A stretch of DNA of 64,000 bases from Desulfocucumis sp964643075. Its GTDB lineage: Bacteria; Bacillota; Desulfotomaculia; Desulfotomaculales; Desulfocucumaceae. The notes below the pieces were generated by a model. That model was not told the origin of the DNA and made no database searches. It worked only from the letters and a program-made list of their open reading frames with translations. This document shows, in pieces, positions 33,723 to 42,492 of this stretch (the first letter of the stretch is position 1; every line of letters begins with the position of its first letter). The stretch covers positions 32,260 to 96,259 of the forward strand of contig CAZXQO010000011.1 in NCBI GenBank assembly GCA_964643075.1, given 5' to 3'. The translations under genes were made by a program, and so were the position numbers.

Positions 33723-35084
33723 TTATTCTAATCCCTTTTTTCGCATTCTGGCGATAAAAAAACCATCCGTTCCATGTTTATGCGGCAATAGCTGCAAATA
33801 GCCGTTGGTCATGGTCTGCTCCAGGCCAAGTGCCTGAGGCAGGTAAGGGGTTAAATCCTCCATTACGAAAAAAGTATTGTCCTCTATAAAATGTTTCACC
33901 TGGGCCAAATTTTCTTCCGCGGCCAGGGTGCAGGTGCTGTAAACCAGCACACCTCCCGGCTTAAGGCAACTGGCGGCACTGTTTAATATCCGCCGCTGCA
34001 GTTCTAAAATTTCGGGTATCTGTTCCGGAGTCCTGCGCCAGCGGGAATCCGGACGCCTTCTTAACACGCCCAGGCCGGAACACGGCGCATCCACCAGGAC
34101 ATAATCCGCCTTACCGGCCAGTTCCCCGGAAAAATCCCTGGCGTCAGCCAGAAAAGCGTGCACACAGCTTATGCCCAGCCGCCGGCAGTTGTCTTCAATA
34201 AGATCTAATTTATGAGGGTGTATATCCGCCGCCATAACCGTTCCCCTGTCACCCATCAACTGGGCCAGGTGAGTGGCCTTCCCCCCGGGGGCACTGGTGG
34301 CGTCCAGGACAAAGGAACCAGGCGCCGGAGATAACGCATGGCCTACCAGCATGGAACTCTCGTCCTGAACCTGAAAAAGCCCTTCCTCAAAGGGCTTAAA
34401 TCCGTGCAGGGACATAAATCCTTCTATATACAGTCCTTCCGGAGCAAAGGCGGTGGCACGGGAGTCAACCCCTTCTGCAGCCAGCCGTTCCGCTAAATCT
34501 TCCCTGGTAATTTTAAGGGTATTGGTGCGGATGGTATTGGGGGCGGGAGCATTGTCGGCCCGGCAGAGGGCAATTGTATCATCAGGGCCATAATCCCTCA
34601 GCCACCTTTGCACCAGCCAGGGAGGATGGGCATAGCGAAGGGCAATGTGTGCCACAGGATCGCTTTCATAATCAGGGTATGCTATATTTTTATAGCCCCT
34701 GGCGAGGTTGCGCAGCACACCATTGACAAAATTAACAGCACCGGCATGGGCATATCGACCGGCCAGGTTAGCGGACTCATTCACAGCCGCTGAATCCGGA
34801 ACCCTGTCCATGAATACAATCTGGTATGCCCCCAGACGCAATATGCTCCTTAACCAGGAAGTCTGTTTTTTCATGGGCTGCTTCAGAAAATGACCCAGCA
34901 GCCAGTCCAGTGTATTCAGATTCCGCAGGGTACCATAAACAAGTTCCGTAGCAAATGCGCGGTCCAGCTTACCCGGGCGGTGTTTCTCCAAAAGCCGGTT
35001 TAGAGCAATATTGGAGTACGCACCCTCCCCGTCAACTTCCTTTAATACCATCAGGGCAATTTCCCTGGCATTCGGCTTTGGCAA
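33723..35084 (-). CDS. rsmB: 16S rRNA (cytosine(967)-C(5))-methyltransferase
   Basis: An N-terminal NusB-like RNA-binding domain (about 1-140) precedes a methyltransferase domain with DATSAPGGKATHLAQ (SAM) and DAPCSGLGVLRR (catalytic Cys), then a second conserved Cys in VYSTCTL. The TTG start lies within the 3' end of the DUF116 gene (53-base overlap) after GGCGGAAGA, so the two are translationally linked. Confidence 0.94.
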   Translation of the reverse strand: MPKPNAREIALMVLKEVDGEGAYSNIALNRLLEKHRPGKLDRAFATELVYGTLRNLNTLDWLLGHFLKQPMKKQTSWLRSILRLGAYQIVFMDRVPDSAAVNESANLAGRYAHAGAVNFVNGVLRNLARGYKNIAYPDYESDPVAHIALRYAHPPWLVQRWLRDYGPDDTIALCRADNAPAPNTIRTNTLKITREDLAERLAAEGVDSRATAFAPEGLYIEGFMSLHGFKPFEEGLFQVQDESSMLVGHALSPAPGSFVLDATSAPGGKATHLAQLMGDRGTVMAADIHPHKLDLIEDNCRRLGISCVHAFLADARDFSGELAGKADYVLVDAPCSGLGVLRRRPDSRWRRTPEQIPEILELQRRILNSAASCLKPGGVLVYSTCTLAAEENLAQVKHFIEDNTFFVMEDLTPYLPQALGLEQTMTNGYLQLLPHKHGTDGFFIARMRKKGLE

Positions 35085-35880
35085 ATTGTCTTCCGCCTTC
35101 CGTCCCCGGCAGAAAATGATTAACGGCCTCTTCCACCCGGGGCATATATATACAAGTATTATAACACGGCCCGTTGGGCCGTGAATTTGTTATGCCCAGC
35201 ACCGGCACGGGGTTGGAATCCTGAATGCCGCTGGTTAAATCCCGCTCACAGGCAATGGCTACAATAGCCCTTGGCCGGTACTCCTTAACATACTTCCTGG
35301 CCAGGGTTCCGCCTGTGGCAATCCCCATATTGATACCGTAAACGTCCCTCATCTGCAGCAAGTCACTGACGCAGCACCTGCCGCAGCGGCGGCAGTTGTT
35401 TATATCCACGGTAATTTTATGGGGGCATTCGGTGTTTTGCAGGCAGTGGGGCGCCAGCAGCAGTATCTGATCGGGCTTAAGCTTCATGCGCAGCGCCCGG
35501 ACAAGTTGATTGTTGACTTCAATATAGGAGTTTTTAACCCTGTCTATATCAAATTTGAAAAGCCTGGCCAATACCATGACCACGGGGAACAGCATATTAA
35601 CCGCCACCCGCATAGGCCCGTTCAATAGAAATATTTTTTTGGCGTAAAGTAATGACAACACTATACCCAGGATTCCAAGGCCCGCCAGCATAACCCCCAT
35701 GGCCAGGACACCCACCAATAAAACCAGTATAATCTGATGCAGCAGAGAGCGGCAAGGATTAAAAATCAGGTACCATACCCCGAAGGTAACACCCCCCACT
35801 ACCAATAGGCTAAGTAATAGCAGCCCGAGAAAAATTCGTTTACGCACATGAGGGTAAATGCTGTCCAGAACCATTCTCAT
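35032..35880 (-). CDS. DUF116 family membrane protein
   Basis: Two to three N-terminal membrane segments (about 17-37, 44-76) precede a soluble domain with a CPHKITVDINNCRRCGRCC cysteine cluster and further Cys in AIACERD and PCYNTCI. This suggests bound metal, possibly an iron-sulfur cluster. The DUF116 family has no established role; this fmt-DUF116-rsmB order is common in Clostridia. The ATG overlaps the fmt stop (ATGA). Confidence 0.88.
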   Translation of the reverse strand: MRMVLDSIYPHVRKRIFLGLLLLSLLVVGGVTFGVWYLIFNPCRSLLHQIILVLLVGVLAMGVMLAGLGILGIVLSLLYAKKIFLLNGPMRVAVNMLFPVVMVLARLFKFDIDRVKNSYIEVNNQLVRALRMKLKPDQILLLAPHCLQNTECPHKITVDINNCRRCGRCCVSDLLQMRDVYGINMGIATGGTLARKYVKEYRPRAIVAIACERDLTSGIQDSNPVPVLGITNSRPNGPCYNTCIYMPRVEEAVNHFLPGTEGGRQFAKAECQGNCPDGIKGS

Positions 35881-36884
35881 GTCCGGGCACTTCCCTTCGC
35901 AGGTTGGAACTGCCGGACACAGTCCGGTCCGCCCAGGAGGGTGCCCGGCGAAATGCTGTTGCCCCGCAAAAAGTCCTGGACCCGCAGCCGCCTGCCGCCC
36001 TGAAGCTGTAACTCGGCTATCTCCAGGGGTCCTGTCCCGGTCATTACCTTAAGCACTTCCGGTCCGGCAGCAGTTACAGTACCCGGGTTGCAGCCAAAGG
36101 ATAAATCTTCTTTTTTCATGCTGTCCGGATTTCCCGGTAAGTAAGCCCGCCATATTTTTACAACCTTATCTCCCAGCAAAGTCCTGGCCCCGGGCCAGGG
36201 GTCCATACCCCGCACCCGGTTAAATATAGCCAGGGCTGAATCAGCCCAGTTAATCACTTCATCCGCCCGTGTAAGCATGGAGGCATAAGTGGCCCCGGTA
36301 TCGTCCTGAGGGACGGGCTGGATTTCCTCCCGCTCCAGCAAAGCGATGGTTTTAACCAGCAGATCCGCCCCCAGCCGGGACAGCCTGTCATGGACGGAAC
36401 CCACGTTTTCTTCCAGTGCAATGGGAGTTCTTTGACTTAGCAGCATGTCCCCGGTGTCCAGCCCCTCATTCATAAACATGGTGGTTACACCGGTTTCAGT
36501 TTCCCCATTGATAACCGTCCTGTGAATGGGCGCCGCCCCCCTGTAGCGTGGCAACAGCGAAGCGTGCAGGTTAATGCATCCCCTGGGGGGCATCTCCAGT
36601 ATCTCCCGGGAAAGAATTTGCCCGAAAGCCACCACTATAATAACTGCCGGGCTGATTTCTTTTATTACCCCGATGAAATCGCTGTTTTTTATCCTTTCGG
36701 GCTGCCATAGCGGCAATCCCATGTCCAGAGCCGCTTGCTTGACCGGAGAGGGACGTAATTTCTTCCCCCTGCCCCCGGGCCGGTCCGGCTGAGTCACCAC
36801 ACCTGCTATATTATGCCCGGCGGCATGCAGTGCCCTTAGAGAGGGCACTGCAAAATCCGGGGTGCCCATAAACAATAACCGCAT
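35877..36884 (-). CDS. fmt: Methionyl-tRNA formyltransferase
   Basis: It formylates initiator Met-tRNA using 10-formyltetrahydrofolate. Motifs: MRLLFMGTPDFAVP at the start, HASLLPRYRGAAPI (catalytic His with the downstream Asp) and the C-terminal OB-type tRNA-binding domain. The length of 335 aa is typical. It is the partner of def, encoded just upstream. Confidence 0.95.
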   Translation of the reverse strand: MRLLFMGTPDFAVPSLRALHAAGHNIAGVVTQPDRPGGRGKKLRPSPVKQAALDMGLPLWQPERIKNSDFIGVIKEISPAVIIVVAFGQILSREILEMPPRGCINLHASLLPRYRGAAPIHRTVINGETETGVTTMFMNEGLDTGDMLLSQRTPIALEENVGSVHDRLSRLGADLLVKTIALLEREEIQPVPQDDTGATYASMLTRADEVINWADSALAIFNRVRGMDPWPGARTLLGDKVVKIWRAYLPGNPDSMKKEDLSFGCNPGTVTAAGPEVLKVMTGTGPLEIAELQLQGGRRLRVQDFLRGNSISPGTLLGGPDCVRQFQPAKGSART

Positions 36885-36902
36885 ATCAATCGCCTCAACT
36901 CT

Positions 36903-36990
36903 ATTCAGGTATTCAGAACTCAGTAGTCAGAATTCAGAATACTTAGAGACGATAAACCGTTCTCTCATTCTGACTCCTGACTCCTGAGTA
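36903..36990 (+). repeat. Repeat family B, copy 2
   Basis: It has ATTCAGGTATTCAGAACTCA, GACGATAAACCGTTCTCTCA and TGACTCCTGACTCCTGAGTA, nearly the same as the copy at 30.5 kb. It lies between def and fmt. Confidence 0.75.
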
Positions 36991-37043
36991 GTTACCTATA
37001 TTCTTACCAAATTTTCCACTGCTAAAAAACAAAAACTGGGGGG

Positions 37044-37499
37044 TTATTTTATTCGCCGTACATTTATGGCCTTATCGGTAAACAGTATACCTTCCAGGTG
37101 ATCTATTTCGTGCTGTAACACCCGGGCCAGAAAGCCTGCAGCATTGATTTCCAGTTCCCTGCCGTTCCGGTCCAGCCCCTTTACCACTACTTTGGCCGGC
37201 CTGCTGACATCACCCATAAGTTCAGGCACGCTCAGACAGCCCTCAGAGTCTGTTTCCTCGCCTGATGCCTCACAAATAACCGGATTGATTAGTTCTATCA
37301 AACCATCGCCTGCATCAACCACAATTATCCGTTTGGATACCCCGACCTGTGGGGCGGCCAGACCGACGCCTTTATTGGCATACATAGTATCTCTCATATT
37401 GATCAGCAGTTTAACTATGTTGGAGGTTATTTTCGGCACCTCCCTGGCTATCTCCCTCAATACATCGTCTCCGGTTTCCACAATATTATAAACTGCCAT
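37044..37499 (-). CDS. def: Peptide deformylase
   Basis: The three metalloprotease motifs are intact: GVGLAAPQVG, EGCLSVPE (metal Cys) and QHEIDHLEG (metal His pair and catalytic Glu). It removes the N-formyl group from new proteins. At 151 aa it is of the short type. The start follows GGGAAGGGGAT. Confidence 0.95.
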   Translation of the reverse strand: MAVYNIVETGDDVLREIAREVPKITSNIVKLLINMRDTMYANKGVGLAAPQVGVSKRIIVVDAGDGLIELINPVICEASGEETDSEGCLSVPELMGDVSRPAKVVVKGLDRNGRELEINAAGFLARVLQHEIDHLEGILFTDKAINVRRIK

Positions 37500-37530
37500 T
37501 TTATCCCCTTCCCGTCCGGCATGTGCCTTT

Positions 37531-37577
37531 ATTCAAGTATTCAGAATCTCCTGACTCCTGACTCCTGACTCCTGAAA
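37531..37577 (+). repeat. Repeat family B, partial copy 3
   Basis: ATTCAAGTATTCAGAATCTC is followed by three CTGACTC iterations. It lies between priA and def. Confidence 0.65.
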
Positions 37578-37579
37578 AA

Positions 37580-39799
37580 TTACATCAAATTCTGGGGGTC
37601 GATGTCAAGCACCACAGAAATTTTTCTATTTTGCCTGAATCCCGCGCTATTATATAAATTGGTCAGAGCCCGGCGCAGGGCGACACCGCCCTGGCCCTTT
37701 ATTATTATATGATAACGGTAACGATCCTTCACTCTGGCCAGTGGGGCCGGAGCTGGCCCCATATATTGGATGCTTTCGCTGAAAGATTCCTTTTCCATCA
37801 GTTGGAGCACTTTTTCGGCAAAGGCCTGAATCTCACCCTCATCCGTCCCCGTCATTAAAATACGGGCCAGACGCACAAAGGGAGGATATTGCATAGCCTT
37901 GCGTACTCTCATTTCCAGCCTGAAAAATTCACTATAATCATGTCCTGCCGCACAGCGTATGGAATAATGTTCAGGGCTGAAAGTCTGAACCAGCACATCA
38001 CCGCCGAGTTCGCCGCGCCCGGCCCTCCCGGCCACCTGAGTTATAAGCTGAAAGGTCCTTTCTGCGGCACGGAAATCGGGCATATGTAGGGAAGTATCGG
38101 CGTTAATCACCCCTACCAGGGTAACCCCGGGCATATCGAGTCCCTTGGCCACCATCTGGGTTCCCAGCAGAATATCCGCCTCTCTTTCCCTGAAAGCCCG
38201 CAATATCTCAGCGTGGGAACCCTTGCGGGAGGTTGTGTCTCCGTCCATGCGCAGCACCCCAGCCCCCGGGAAAAACATTCTAACCTCTTCTTCAACCTTC
38301 TGTGTGCCCGTACCATAATAGCCCACATGCCGGCTGCCGCACTCCGGGCAGACCCCCGGCGCCGTCAGTGAGTGGTTGCAGTAGTGGCAGCGCAGGTTCC
38401 CGTTGGCATGGTAGGTCAGGGAAATATCGCAGTGGGGGCACTTCATCACCTGGCCGCAATCACGACAGACCACATAGGTGGAATAGCCCCTGCGGTTTAG
38501 AAACAATATAATCTGTTCGCCCCGGTCAAGCCTGTCCTTTATGGCTTCAAGCATGTCCCTGCTGAAAATGCCGACGTTACCGGACTGGCCTTCATGGCGC
38601 ATGTCCACAATCCGCACCGACGGCAACGGCCTGTTGCCAATCCGGCTGGACATATTCAGCAAGGCGTAAGGCCCTCCGGAAAGGGTCCGGCTATATGATT
38701 CCAGGGAAGGGGTGGCGCTGCCCAGCATTACTACGGCGCCGTTGCTTCCAGCAAGTTTCAGAGCCACATCCCTGGCATGGTAACGGGGAGTTTCCTCCTG
38801 TTTATATGAGGGCTCGTGCTCCTCATCCAGAACAAATAGCCCGGGGTTATTTAAGGGCGCAAAAACCGCAGAGCGGGCACCCAGAACCACCGGCGCCAGG
38901 CCGCAGCGGATACGGTTCCACTCGTCATATCTTTCCCCCCCGGAAAGGCGGCTATGTAGAACTGCCACCTGATCACCGAAGCGGCTTTTAAATATGGACA
39001 CCATTTGGGGGGTAAGAGAGATTTCGGGCACCATCACCACAGTCTGACGACCCAAGGCCATGGTCTTTTCAATGGCCCGTAGATACACTTCGGTTTTGCC
39101 GCTGCCGGTGATGCCGTGTAATAAAAATACTTTGGGGGCCTGTCCGGAAATGGCACAGGCAGTTTCCTCCAAAGCACGGGACTGTTCCGGGTTAAGCGCA
39201 TAAGCAGTCTCCGGGAGAGACTGTGTTATTGGGTACGGGTCCCGGCGCGTTTCCTGCACCTCACTACGCAGCAATCCCCTGGCCACAAGAGTGTCAATCA
39301 CCCCGGGGCCGGTACCGGCAGCAAGGGCCAGTTCCTTTTTCGACATGCCCGGCATGGCCAGAGACGCCGCCCAAACACTTTCCTGTTTGGGCGAGCGGGA
39401 AAGATCAGGCTTTCCTTCCGGCGGGAGAACGGGATAATAACACTTTACGGTGCGTGCACCCCTACCCTGGATGCCGGGTAATATAATGGACTGCAGAGCA
39501 GTTACCATAGAACAAAGGTAATATTCCGCCATCCACCCGGCCAGTGAGAGTTGTTCCGGAGTAAACACAGGGCCCTCGTTCAATATACTGGAGATTTCTT
39601 TTAGCTCTTTGATATCGCCCGGGGGACTGCTGAAATCCAGCACGTAACCCACCACCTGCTTTTTACCGAAAGGCGTCAGCACTCTACTGCCCTGGCGAAT
39701 TCTGTCGCTCATTTCCGCGGGCACGGTGTAATGGAAGCTCTCATCTACTCCCCGCAATGGAACATCCACGAGTACCCTGGCGAATTTTGCATCTTCCAA
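37580..39799 (-). CDS. priA: Primosomal protein N' (replication restart helicase PriA)
   Basis: This is a superfamily 2 helicase with GSGKTEVYL (Walker A), DEEHEPSYKQ (Walker B region), the zinc cysteines in CRDCGQVMKCPHC and CHYC/CPEC, and TQMVAKGLDMPGV. It reloads the replisome at collapsed forks. TTG 39799 follows GGCGGTGATAAC and fits the usual N-terminus; the open frame extends 10 codons further. It is the first gene of the long minus-strand block. Confidence 0.93.
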   Translation of the reverse strand: MEDAKFARVLVDVPLRGVDESFHYTVPAEMSDRIRQGSRVLTPFGKKQVVGYVLDFSSPPGDIKELKEISSILNEGPVFTPEQLSLAGWMAEYYLCSMVTALQSIILPGIQGRGARTVKCYYPVLPPEGKPDLSRSPKQESVWAASLAMPGMSKKELALAAGTGPGVIDTLVARGLLRSEVQETRRDPYPITQSLPETAYALNPEQSRALEETACAISGQAPKVFLLHGITGSGKTEVYLRAIEKTMALGRQTVVMVPEISLTPQMVSIFKSRFGDQVAVLHSRLSGGERYDEWNRIRCGLAPVVLGARSAVFAPLNNPGLFVLDEEHEPSYKQEETPRYHARDVALKLAGSNGAVVMLGSATPSLESYSRTLSGGPYALLNMSSRIGNRPLPSVRIVDMRHEGQSGNVGIFSRDMLEAIKDRLDRGEQIILFLNRRGYSTYVVCRDCGQVMKCPHCDISLTYHANGNLRCHYCNHSLTAPGVCPECGSRHVGYYGTGTQKVEEEVRMFFPGAGVLRMDGDTTSRKGSHAEILRAFREREADILLGTQMVAKGLDMPGVTLVGVINADTSLHMPDFRAAERTFQLITQVAGRAGRGELGGDVLVQTFSPEHYSIRCAAGHDYSEFFRLEMRVRKAMQYPPFVRLARILMTGTDEGEIQAFAEKVLQLMEKESFSESIQYMGPAPAPLARVKDRYRYHIIIKGQGGVALRRALTNLYNSAGFRQNRKISVVLDIDPQNLM

Positions 39800-39928
39800 G
39801 TTATCACCGCCGTTTTTTCTACAGGACAATTATACCAGAAGTACCCGGGGGTATAAAGGACGGGGTTGGCTGTAGCAGATACCTGCGGTATAATCTTCCA
39901 AAGACAAATAAAATGTCAAATATCAAAA

Positions 39929-40050
39929 GCCAGGAGTCAGAATGAGAGAACCGGCAAGAACAAGGGATCAGGAGTCAGCATGAGAGAACGGTTCATCATC
40001 TTGAAATATTCTGTATTCTGACTACTGAATTCAGAATACCTGAATAGTAA
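39929..40050 (-). repeat. Repeat family B, copy 4 (opposite orientation)
   Basis: CAGGAGTCAGAATGAGAGAA occurs in variants twice, then GAATTCAGAATACCTGAATA; these are the reverse complements of the modules at 30.5 and 36.9 kb, with one module duplicated. Confidence 0.75.
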
Positions 40051-40070
40051 CAGGCAAGAGTATTTTAGGT

Positions 40071-40099
40071 GACTTTAGACTTTAGACTTTAGACTTTGG
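40071..40099 (+). repeat. Heptamer tandem repeat GACTTTA x4
   Basis: Four head-to-tail GACTTTA units (the last ends in G) end 14 bases before the start codon of the epimerase gene. Confidence 0.7.
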
Positions 40100-40112
40100 A
40101 TGGGGGTCTACA

Positions 40113-41108
40113 ATGAAAGTGTTATTAACCGGAGGAACCGGGTTTATCGGCAGAGCCCTGGTTGATGCACTCCTGGCGGAAGGACAAGATGTTGTTCTGC
40201 TTTCCCGTGCCCGGACATCCCGCACGCCTGAGGGAGTTCCGGCAGTTACCTGGCCGGCGGGAAGGGTTTGGAACGTAACCGGCGCCACGTCTGAGCTTAA
40301 CGCCGTTGAGAATGCCCCGGGAGTTGGGGACACCCACTGGCGGAATGCACTGGGCGGTGCGGAGGTCGTGGTAAACCTGGCCGGCGAACCCATTGCCGCC
40401 CGGCGCTGGAACAAAATACAAAAGGAGCGTATCCGGCAAAGCCGTGTACAGGGCACCAGAAATTTAATTAACGCCCTGGCGCTGGCGGAACAAAAGCCCC
40501 GGATACTAATCAGCGGCTCGGCGGCGGGTTATTACGGACCACGGGAAAACGGCGAGATTACAGAGACCGAAGGCCCGGGGCGGGATTTTTTGAGTGGAGT
40601 ATGCCTGGATTGGGAGCAGGAAGCATTGCGCGCGGAAGAACTGGGTATAAGGGTGGTGCTTTTGCGCACCGGCCTGGTACTGGGGCCGGGCGGCGGTGCG
40701 CTGCCCCGGCTGCTGATGCCCTTCCGCCTGTTCATGGGCGGGCCGCTCGGTTCGGGCAGGCAGTGGATGCCATGGATTCACCTGCAAGACATGGTGAACC
40801 TTATACTCTTCCTTATTAATAACGGGAAGGCCGGCGGCCCGTTCAACGCTGTTGCCCCCAATCCCGTAACCAATGCTGATTTCAGCCGCACCCTGGGCCG
40901 GGTTATGGGCCGCCCGTCCCTGTTCCGAACGCCGGCCCCGTTGCTACGGATGGCCCTGGGTGAAATGGCCGGCGCACTGCTGCTCAGCGGCCAGCGGGCG
41001 ATACCCGCCCGTGCGCTGGAACTTGGCTACAAATTCCGCTACAGCGAACTGGAACCAGCCCTGCGGTCCATTCTGGACAGAAACAATACGGACAAACTTG
41101 CGGTGTAG
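40113..41108 (+). CDS. SDR39U1/TIGR01777-type NAD(P)-dependent epimerase
   Basis: This is an extended short-chain dehydrogenase fold: TGGTGFIGRALVDALL for the dinucleotide, VNLAGEPIAARRW (hallmark of the YfcH/SDR39U1 group), SGSAAGYYG (catalytic Tyr with the following Lys region altered as in this group) and a C-terminal DUF1731 domain. It seems to have a 22-residue insertion near 58-80 (VTGATSELNAVENAPG region). The substrate is unknown. GGGGGTC precedes the ATG. Confidence 0.85.
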   Translation: MKVLLTGGTGFIGRALVDALLAEGQDVVLLSRARTSRTPEGVPAVTWPAGRVWNVTGATSELNAVENAPGVGDTHWRNALGGAEVVVNLAGEPIAARRWNKIQKERIRQSRVQGTRNLINALALAEQKPRILISGSAAGYYGPRENGEITETEGPGRDFLSGVCLDWEQEALRAEELGIRVVLLRTGLVLGPGGGALPRLLMPFRLFMGGPLGSGRQWMPWIHLQDMVNLILFLINNGKAGGPFNAVAPNPVTNADFSRTLGRVMGRPSLFRTPAPLLRMALGEMAGALLLSGQRAIPARALELGYKFRYSELEPALRSILDRNNTDKLAV

Positions 41109-41341
41109 GATAATCGACAACAAATAAGCTGAAACCTGGAACATATACGGCAATTAAAAATTAAATCCAAATGTGTTTTCATGGATGCCGTTTATATATT
41201 ACTTCCTACTACGTTTGTAGCCCTGGCTATAGATAATGGCGATCTCCTGTATGAAGTGTAAGCAGTTACCAGGCATACCAATCTGGGGTGAGATATGATT
41301 GGTTTCAGCACCCTATCAATTCAATATTTTTCCAATATCAA

Positions 41342-41506
41342 CTAATAATAATACAGAACTAAAATGAACCCAATAACAAAAAGTATACTCATGGTTATTC
41401 TATATATTAATAAATTAAATCTCTCTATCTTTATGAATAAGGAAATTATACATAATATGGAAACGAGAGCAGAATAATATACAACTATATCGTGATTAGT
41501 CATCAT
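41342..41506 (-). CDS. Two-helix membrane microprotein, 54 aa; candidate immunity partner
   Basis: Reading the minus strand, AAAGGAG lies six bases before ATG 41506 and opens a 54-residue frame ending at TAG 41342. Two hydrophobic helices (about 8-25 and 32-53) are separated by a short basic loop KIERFN. It starts 91 bases after the stop of the secreted 223-aa protein on the same strand. Bacteriocin immunity proteins are often small two-helix proteins in this position, so an immunity role is a reasonable inference, but nothing in the sequence proves it. No other gene is seen in 41109-41597. Confidence 0.55.
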   Translation of the reverse strand: MMTNHDIVVYYSALVSILCIISLFIKIERFNLLIYRITMSILFVIGFILVLYYY

Positions 41507-41597
41507 CCATTTCTCCTTTGAATTATTTATATAGGGATATATAGCATAAAAATGCCATATATCCCTATATTATACTACTAGAGAATAAAACAAGAAA

Positions 41598-42269
41598 TTA
41601 TTGAGACCAGACTCCGGTTACTATTGGAGGTCCAGTGATTGTTGTGACCCTAACTACTACACCATTTCCTTCGTCATAATACGCTAGTGTAGTTCCTGCA
41701 ACAATAAGGACTGAACAAATAGCTTTACAAATAGTTGGGTCAGGTATCCATAATGCAAGTGCTGCTGCTATGTTACAACCTGCTGCAATATCTTTGACAT
41801 CTGAGTGTTTTAAATATATTTTGTAACCCCACCAATAGAATAACACCTTGGTAACTCCACCGCTTGCAGCAGAAACAATAACTTCATTTGACTTAGAATT
41901 CTTATAGTAAATGTTTAACTTATCATCTGATTGCAGCACACCCTGTTTAATTAGTTTGTTTGTATTCTGCAACCCCTTTTCAAGTCCTTTAACTACTTCT
42001 TTATCATACTTAATGTCTTTGGGTATTTCCAAACTTAGTGTTCCGTCAGAATTACGTGTCAAGTATTCTTCCATTTCGTTGATTATTGCAGAACATTTTT
42101 TATCATTTTCTTGAATCTGTTTTATTTGCATAGAAACGTCTTGCTGATTAGTTTCTTTATTTTTATTATTTTTAGCATTGTCAATGGCAAATGCTGCCGG
42201 GCAAATGCAAAATGTAAACAGGATAGAGACGATCAACATAAGCGATATTGAGTTGCGCATTGGTCTCAT
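41598..42269 (-). CDS. Secreted protein with toxin/bacteriocin-like C-terminus
   Basis: GGGAGG precedes the ATG, and a signal peptide runs to about residue 28 (hydrophobic core, AFA cleavage end). A charged helical region follows (30-115), then SASGGVTKVLFYWWGYKIYL (134-153) and a hydrophobic stretch (161-197) with Cys165, Cys181 and Cys185. A secreted precursor with a polar pro-region and a hydrophobic, cysteine-bearing tail resembles SdpC-like killing factors in plan, though I see no clear SdpC homology. The downstream two-helix microprotein supports a toxin-immunity pair. Base composition is more AT-rich than the housekeeping block, which suggests transfer. Function unproven. Confidence 0.6.
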   Translation of the reverse strand: MRPMRNSISLMLIVSILFTFCICPAAFAIDNAKNNKNKETNQQDVSMQIKQIQENDKKCSAIINEMEEYLTRNSDGTLSLEIPKDIKYDKEVVKGLEKGLQNTNKLIKQGVLQSDDKLNIYYKNSKSNEVIVSAASGGVTKVLFYWWGYKIYLKHSDVKDIAAGCNIAAALALWIPDPTICKAICSVLIVAGTTLAYYDEGNGVVVRVTTITGPPIVTGVWSQ

Positions 42270-42492
42270 AAAAGTAACCTCCCTTAATGTACTCCTTTAG
42301 TTTTTAAATTAAAATCTGTTGGTAATTGCAAATCAACTAAAAAAATGGTTAAATAGAATTGTAATAGTGGTTATGGACGGCACAATAAGGGGCACGGGAT
42401 TATCAGGTCTGTACCCGGTTGGCTGCCAAATCCACTATTACTTTTTTACGGGAGAATCTCGGGATAATTGCCTCAATGTTCTCACCTCCCTC

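Noticed and set aside
42362..42439. TAATAGTGG / CCACTATTA inverted repeat beside the transposase remnant
   Set aside because: The loop of about 60 bases and the lack of a matching copy at the other end of the element do not support an IS terminus.
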